Assembly (NCBI GenBank): GCA_035041965.1
Contig: JAPYMA010001130.1
Location: 1-64,000 of the forward strand
From: Anisakis pegreffii
Lineage: Eukaryota > Nematoda > Chromadorea > Rhabditida > Anisakidae
Direction of reading: 5' to 3'
DNA length: 64,000 nt
This document shows, piece after piece, positions 56,679-64,000 of this stretch (within the stretch, counting starts at the first letter, position 1; each line of letters starts with the position of its first letter). Made by a program: the position numbers and the translations under genes. The notes beneath the pieces are model-generated. The model worked only from the letters and a program-made list of their open reading frames with translations. It was not told the origin of the DNA and ran no database searches.

Positions 56679-59600
56679 TCAGGACAGACTTGTATCCTGC
56701 TTTTGATAGCAATAGAAATGTTCAAGACGTCCGTTCGGTAAACGAGCGAATGCACTGAAAATCAAATTCAAATCATTCGAAATTCTTAAAATAAGATTAG
56801 TTGCATAGCGAACTTCACTTATTAGACTAAGAACGAGATCATAAATGCCTCAACTCAGAACATCACTCAAAAAACGTTTTATCGCTCAATCGATAATTCT
56901 CCATAAAAATCAACTATTAATCTTTGTTCTTAAGATAAGAGCCGACCTATCCTTTGAAACTAGAATTTTCGAGAAACGAGAATGTTGTTCAAAAAACATT
57001 CTCAAGCATTCATTCAATTCACACCACGAGCTTAAACAACTTAAACGAACCTATTGCCGATTCTCTTCCCACACGCTGCGCATTCACTCGTATATCCGAC
57101 TGTAAATTTCACAGATTCCACAGCGGTTTTTCGGTCCTCATACCTTTTCAAAGCAGATTCACAGACGGCCCGATGCATTTGCATCTGCAAACGGCGGCAT
57201 ACCATCAGAACAAACTTTACCAATTCTTTCTCACCAACCACACTCCAACTGTCATCACCAATCATAACAACTTCTCAAAAATGCTCACTTCGAAACAAGT
57301 TGAATCCCAATAAAACCATTCAACTACCATCATCGATTCATACAAAAACTGCTAGCGATAAGAAATGCTAATGAATTATCAAAATTCGCAATAGACTGAA
57401 TAAAATCAAAAACAGCAATGATAACACCATCATCCCCAAGGAATATCGCCGATTGAACACACCAACAACGAAGACATACCGCAATTCGCTTGTCATGCGT
57501 TGCTTGAAGAACAGCCTCCAAAGCATGCCAGACACTCTTTAATGTGTAGTCGTCTGGAAGAAGAGAGATCGCTTCCTCTGAAATAAAAAACACAATGCTT
57601 ACGGCCAGTAATAATGATTAGGCATGATCTGCAAGGCCCAGTGGTTCTCCAGACCGATTTAATGATAGGCTCATTAGTAATTGTGTTCACATTGTGATCT
57701 AGCAAATTTTACAAGGATGAATTCTTCGTATACCAGTGTCAATAGCATTGGCGTGCTCCTTGAGAATCCTGATCGCCTCATTCTGATTCGGCTGCGCTCG
57801 GTAGATATCACTTTGCATCAGACCCAATATTGATGAATCCGGAGGATTTGTATACATTCGAAGCAATATCAAATATACCTATAACAAAGCACATCTAAAT
57901 TCCGAATGAAAAATTATTGAATTAAACATAATATCAAAGTGTAAATTCTCTTATCATTATTCAGTGAAGAGGTGACGATATTCAACCGATGAAAGAAACA
58001 ATTTAAAACTGAAGCCATTTTCAATTTAACTATACACTTGAGGACGAGTGGTTTATTTCGATTTCATTCCAAACGAACAATTCAAAAAACAAAATCTGAA
58101 AATGAAAACTGAACCTTTGAGTTCTCAGGATCTTGTCTGTCATAATTTATCTTACAATAATTCTCGGCTTCCTTATAATCTCTCAGCACATTCGTATAGA
58201 TGGCGAGTGCTTGTTCGTGTCGCTTCAATCGGCCCAACAAAATCGCTCTTTCTTCGTGCATCGCTAAAACATTTAGCCGAATAAAATTCCAGCTAAACTT
58301 TGTTCCTTACGATAACATTTCTAATGCACAATAATCAGACGAGATTAGCGCGGAAATGAAAATATTCACAACATAGTTCAGACAAATTGACAAACATTCT
58401 GTGAAAGATTATTCGAATATTTTGAAGTGTATTACTGGCATCTTTCAACAACGCATTCCTTTTACCAAAATTTGTTTGTCACAACTGTTCAGTACTGCTA
58501 CTAAATTACAATCAATGTATTCTGCTTTCCATCACCTTCCGTATCGTTCCAATTCTTGTGAGTTATGAGGTTGAATGAAATTTTGAAAGGATACATCACG
58601 GCATCAACAAACTCACAATCATAACGCAACAGTACAAGTAGCTTTTCTGGACTGTAACTGGACGACGTCTGCAGGAAACGATGCAACTTTCTGCGATACT
58701 CACCCAGTTCGCCATCCTCTTCTCCAGCACGAACAATATTCTCATCTGAAACCAATCGACTAAACTGAACCTGTCCAAATCATTTCACATAATGAATTTT
58801 GGATACTATCGTGATAATAAGGACCGAATTTGATACGTCACAAAATCTATGGATTAATTAAAAAATTTTTTTTCGACTCACTGACTCAAGTGAATGCTAT
58901 TCGCAATGATCAACACATATTTAAAAACAAACCGTCTTTAAGAATCGCAATGTATTCTTTGATTAACTGTTTCACTTTTGCAATGTAATGCTCACCGAGC
59001 ACATCATGAAATTTTGGTCCCTTTTCGAACCACTTGAAAATAATATGTTCCTGAAAGCATCAAACTTTACCGACATTCATAATAGAATCACTTCAACGAT
59101 ACTTGCAATAATGTTGATAATTTCGACTGAAATAATGTCTTCATAGAAATTAATAAACCATCGCTAAAGACCACAATGTAATCAACGCAAAATGTTCAAC
59201 GTATGAATTTTATAACAATACGTGAACTTCTTAAATTATTCACAACTTCACACATTGCTAAGAAAATCATGAACATTAATAAGTTGGTGAATGAATCAAA
59301 GACATAAAAACCATCGTTATGTTCACACATGCATATCACAAACCAACAATTACTTCAAAATTACCCTTGAAACTTTTCAGTGAAACTAAACTAATAAACT
59401 AAATAGAATTCAGTTACCAAATACGGTATAACGGCAGCCACACTTTCGTGCGTCAAAAACTGCAACACTCGTTCTCGATCCAACCCTCGCACTTCAGTTT
59501 CTTCACTTGTGAATATCTGAAAACCATTCATTGTCAAAGTTCCTTAACCATTTCTCTAATATCCCAATTTCTTCAATGATACATTACAAAATTCTGCAAC

Positions 59601-62600
59601 TACTGCTGCTTCAATCGGATCTCTCAATTGATTCTCACAATACGAAGACTCAGAATAAGACGGAACCCTTTTCCCAGGTGAGAAATATTCAACTATTCCT
59701 TCGGTAATTACACCGATATTCCTTACATATAATGTGCTAAGTGCATGAAAATAATGAAACGGATTTTACAAGAACAAAACTTACCGAAAGTCCGGCATTC
59801 AAGTCATCATGCAATACCCACGACGCGAATGCGAATATCGTGTCGAGATGCAAATTACCAAGTTTCTGCAGGTACTGAACAGTTAGCTCAGTGCCGCTCA
59901 ACGCTGTACCCGGCATATGTGCATGTTCCTTGAGAAGAGTCAAGGCTGAAATTTAAAGAAATATATTTAATGACACATAAAAACTGATGAAAATAGATGA
60001 AAACGATTTCTGTCGCTTTCACGTATTTCTTCTAAAATATGACAATTACGAACCTTTTTGATGAAGTGATCGTTTCTCGTACAATAAATATAATTCGTAA
60101 TATTTTTCGTGTTCAAGCAGAAGACTTTCTGAATCAGCTAATATACACATATTATCCGGTAGTCGCATCAAAGACGCTATCAAACTTTGATTCGCCTGAA
60201 AAAAAGTGGCATAAAAAATTATTGAAAACAAAATTCGAAACGAACCAATTGAAAAAGAAAACGGAAAAAAATATTGATTCAAAAACCAATTCCTTCGAAA
60301 TTCCAAAATTTTTTCCTGATCGATTGAAAACTACGAATCCGCCGCCTTTATTATGATTCCTAATTGATTAAATAAGGATAATGAAAACATATTCCGATTC
60401 AAACCACAGAATCTGCATATAACCATTAACTATTCACCTTCATATAGCATTTGAGAAGCGTTGTATCGACCACTTGCAAGACATTGTTATGATTGATTAT
60501 TTCTTCCGCATTCTTATTACTGTTACTAAAACCTTTCTTACGATAATCCGAAATTGCTTTTGCATGTTCTGTTCGAACCTATAAATTAATATTCTTATGG
60601 TAGAATATTACCCACTTCCAATCACAATCTACTGCGTGAACGAAGAACAACTTCGAACTCTACGAGGATCTGTCATATTATGCTTTGGTAAACGCAAAAC
60701 TTTGTAAGGAGAACATTCTGAGTGTCTGCATTAGACGAATCCCATCAGGTATGAGATATATTCGAGTACCATAGCTCATCCAAGAATGGTGTTAATCATA
60801 AAGTACCACCCCAATCTGAATCAGCCTACCAGCTTCGAAACGTTAGCCTAAGTACACCCAACAAGCATGCATCAAAAAATCCCGTCACAACAATCATTTT
60901 TATACCGCTGCTAAATATCTGGCAAGGGCGTTGAGACCACAACGCAAATCATTTTCGGCAAAATCCGGCGGAGGTTCGTCGAGAAGTGACTTCAGTGAAT
61001 CGCGATAGTCTGCATCCAACAGTTGTGGAAAATGCGCTATGACAGTCATTACATCTGCAAAACAAATTATCATAAAACCTCGTGAGATCTGCCTCCGCAA
61101 TGAATACAAACGTACAAAAAATGCAATTATTGCGACGATGACTTCCTCAGGAAAAAGACAAAAACCTCTGAAAATAGTAAGAAAAACAAACCGGTTTTGA
61201 CGGATGAATGAATCTCAAGCCACTCGTCGAATTTGCGTTGACAAAATAAGTTGAATGCAGCTTTGCGTTTTATCTCAGCCACTCCACTATCTCCAATGTC
61301 ATCACATCGCTCCTCAAATTTCAGTCAATCAAAAGTAGTCCATTTAAGCATATTTGAATGTTTTTGAACTCATCATCAATCTATGAAAATTAAATCTCAC
61401 CGCGAGCTGAATGGCCAATTCGAATTGTTTCTCGTAGACGAGCGTTTCAATATTAGACTTCATTCGTGTTCGCGAATCAAGTAACCACACATCGCTCACA
61501 CTACTAACATATACCGTTCCTCTGCAACTATTTTCTTTGCAAAAAACTCTATAGTACACATACAAAACTCGTAATTCTAAGTGATTCTATAAGACGAATA
61601 ACGAAAGATGAAAAATAAATGAATTTATACCACTCCAACAAATCAAATCACTCACCGAAAATTGTCTATTCATTCGTCAATTGCCTATTCATTATGATCA
61701 TTTGTTAGGTGAGACTAATTGCCCATTGTCAAACTGCCCATTCATTATTATTTGTTCATAACTAGGTGAGACCAGGAGCAATGTAATGCTCCTAGTCTCA
61801 TCTAGCCATGAACAATTAATAATTTTTCCCCTCATTTACAATTTACTCATGATGGCTGCGATAGCTTTTTCTTGCTTTCGTCAATTACTACGTTTAGATA
61901 TATGACAGAACTACCAGCAATTTGTCAAATTTCAGAATATAAATAAAAGCGCTAACGGTAATCCAGTGGAGATGTGCATCGCACGATTCAGTTGTATTGT
62001 TTGTATGTGAGCAGTTGGTTTCACCGAACGAATCTCGATTCGATCCTTGCTCATTAAGGCCAACAAATACGGAGCGTCATATACTAAAATTATCACTCTT
62101 CACCAAACAGCTTCTATTTTCATTCTCGCCAATCTAACATGTCTTTTTTGAACAGTGATATCCAACGAGGCAAATTAATACTGATACTGACATCAATCGC
62201 AATGGATGAAATAAGATATAAAACAGATCAATGATCCAATTACTTAGATGGAAATTTCTGATCACAATATGGAATAGAGATTCTAAATGAGGCAATAAAT
62301 ACTTCGAATATTCGATTAGGAAACAGTTGAACACGTTGAATTGTACCACTAGCGCAATGATTCAGATTTTCATTCGATATTGAGAAAACAACTGAGAGAA
62401 TTTAGTGGAAAGACGAACCAATCTGAAGTGGTTGTGAGGTGAATTTGACTTTGGGTAGCGAGCTTGCACTGCCGTCGTACTCTTGAAAGAACAGAAAGTT
62501 GTCACGGCAATACGCTATCAGTTCCTTATCAGTAATATCCACAATCAACGGTTCGCCAGTTCGTGAACCAATACTGAAGAGTTTATTCACTTCAACCGAT

Positions 62601-64000
62601 TGCTGCTCTTCCTAAAATTCGAAGAAGTCATTCAATCGAGCTCTATTATAATCGGTGACTGACATATCGCTCACTTCATTTTCACAAACGAACCCGCACC
62701 AAATCGCTACAATGCTTCGGATTTAACGCATTCGAAATAAAATCAATAAATTCATTCCATATAATGACTTTACAAAAAATAAATCCAAAAAAGTTTAAGA
62801 ATGAAAGTGATTATTAGAAATATATCGTAATAAAAATTTAAAAAATCACCAAATGATCACTATTACCTTTAATGGGAAAACGCTCATGAAGTGATAATCG
62901 TTCTGCACACAAAATGATACGATTGGACCACACCATGACATACATTGCGCGTTTTCACTCAAGTATGCTGCAAACAGGCAGTCATTTGAATTGGGAAAAG
63001 ACATCTCAGTTAAATTCATTTCATGAAGCAATCTGAAAGTTTCCGAAAATTGAACTCTTAACGAAAAAATTCTCAAAAAAAATCAGCAAATCTCAATTTC
63101 ATTTTGAGAGCACATGTTGTACCTGGTACCAAATCGATAGCTATTTTGATGAACTCATCCAAAAGCCATTTATATAGGAATACTTTCTTTCGGGCAGCTA
63201 CAGCCACGTAAAGCAAGCCATCATCCTTAAATAAACAATTACCGTTCACTCCTAAACTGCCTGGAACGAACTGGTACTGTGGATTAACAAAATGATAACG
63301 AACACAACAACAGACAATCCATACTCACTATGCTGATTATGCGAAAGGCAAAAATCTCACACGTTTTGCTAAATCCTGAGAGCATATCTGGTCACCCCTC
63401 CAGCCTCGACCCGAAAAATTTTTTCAAATACAGTTGAATTCAAATGATAGAGAGAACAATGAGAAGGCTCACCTTGGTAACGTGTGAACAAAATGCACTG
63501 ATCGGCCTGATATCGCTGATGGAGGATTTCAAAGTGAATGGTTCAGCGGTATCATGAGCAGTAACTTGAGAATCACACAGACATAGAAGTAGAGCGTGTC
63601 TAGCGATTACTTGTAGTTCGTGAACGGTTCGCTTTTCAAATGAACGACACATAACCAAATCATAGCCACGTTTTCCTGCAATAATCTTCATATATTTCCA
63701 GCTTGAAACATTTCAGCAGAACGTTAGATTCTAGATGTTCCTGAGATTTGCTTTGCTAAGAATCTGGCTTGTTTTCCCGATATGGTCTAGCAGTTGAAAA
63801 CAGCGGAAGCCAAATTACGAAAGCATTCAATAAAGGGGATGGCAAAACGTCTTCAAAGTGCTCATGATAGGTCTGCGACATACTCACACCAAACAGTATT
63901 TTTCGCTTGAAAGCACGGATATGCGAGAATTAAAATCAACTGTACGAACATTATATACGTACCATGTTTGTTTTCTGTGAGCGATAAGAGATGACCGGCT
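56679..64000 (-). CDS. vps-39: VPS39/Vam6, HOPS complex subunit (N-terminus beyond window)
   Basis: VPS39 links Rab7 to the HOPS tether for late-endosome and lysosome fusion. About 20 exons give roughly 895 residues, so only a few dozen N-terminal residues lie past the right edge. The N-terminal CNH domain covers about the first third (exons 63963-64000, 63473-63675, 63130-63270, one ending 62867, 62419-62611, 61957-62083, 61401-61521). It is followed by helical clathrin-repeat sequence (61192-61312, 60906-61054, 60438-60578, 60054-60195, 59785-59945, 59418-59516, 58933-59050, 58617-58745, 58115-58263, 57734-57878, 57480-57577). The C-terminal zinc-type end (57051 to about 57229, 56679-56754) reads CAACGKRIGNSAFARLPNG then HFYCY. 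Very similar blocks to the human protein include TVQYLQKLG, AGEEDGELGEYRRKL, VVDTTLLKCY and KRIGNSAFARLPNG. Uncertain points are the acceptor near 63030-63060 and the start near 57229. Confidence 0.93.
61741..61824. repeat. Long hairpin in a VPS39 intron
   Basis: Arms at about 61743-61779 and 61786-61822 pair over about 37 positions with four mismatches around a six-base loop (atgtaa). The arm nearest the loop contains aggagca and tgctcct. The left arm belongs to a longer direct repeat: aggtgagac plus an attcattat word also occurs at about 61688-61715. It lies between exons 61957-62083 and 61401-61521 and could be a foldback element or a small-RNA precursor. Confidence 0.7.

Noticed and set aside
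57641..57660. cagtggttctccagacc in a VPS39 intron, resembling the hAT-like end
   Set aside because: No partner inverted end and no flanking duplication were found; one 11-base match is not enough to call an element.

Overview
This is eukaryotic DNA and most likely comes from a nematode. It is AT-rich, its genes are split by many short to medium introns, and almost every 3' splice site I placed reads TTTCAG or a close variant. The C-terminus of its cytosolic malate dehydrogenase is also of the nematode type. Four multi-exon genes could be rebuilt by joining exons with matching codon phase, and all four lie on the minus strand. Low gene density and a 7.3-kb intron argue against a compact Caenorhabditis-like genome, but I cannot name a species.

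Layout: 1-793 holds two tandem copies of a 390-bp unit. 2978-4021 is a two-exon gene for a GPI-anchored Ly6/uPAR-type surface protein. 5837-9958 is cytosolic malate dehydrogenase (MDH), with five common exons and two candidate last exons. The exon at 5837-5884 gives the ordinary 332-residue enzyme. The exon at 6598-6867 begins like the ordinary end and then runs into 78 residues containing 27 cysteines, mostly as Cys-Cys pairs, so it reads as a metallothionein-like tail. 9959-15686 shows no convincing gene.

16121-50584 is one very large gene of about 47 exons and about 3,230 residues. It is the counterpart of Drosophila bark beetle/Anakonda: signal peptide, three units of parallel beta-helix plus SRCR domain, a C-type lectin domain, one membrane span and a cytoplasmic tail. 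Two related hAT-like elements sit in its introns in opposite orientations. 50585-56678 is mostly empty, with one weak plus-strand membrane-protein ORF. 56679 to the right edge is VPS39 (the HOPS tethering subunit), missing only its extreme N-terminus; one intron carries a strong hairpin.

The genes are not an operon and have unrelated roles: surface protein, central metabolism, epithelial adhesion, and endolysosomal tethering. The strongest candidate for something undescribed is the Cys-rich alternative terminus of malate dehydrogenase. Exon edges were set by eye from splice consensus, codon phase and remembered family sequences. Most are internally consistent, but none is confirmed by transcript data.
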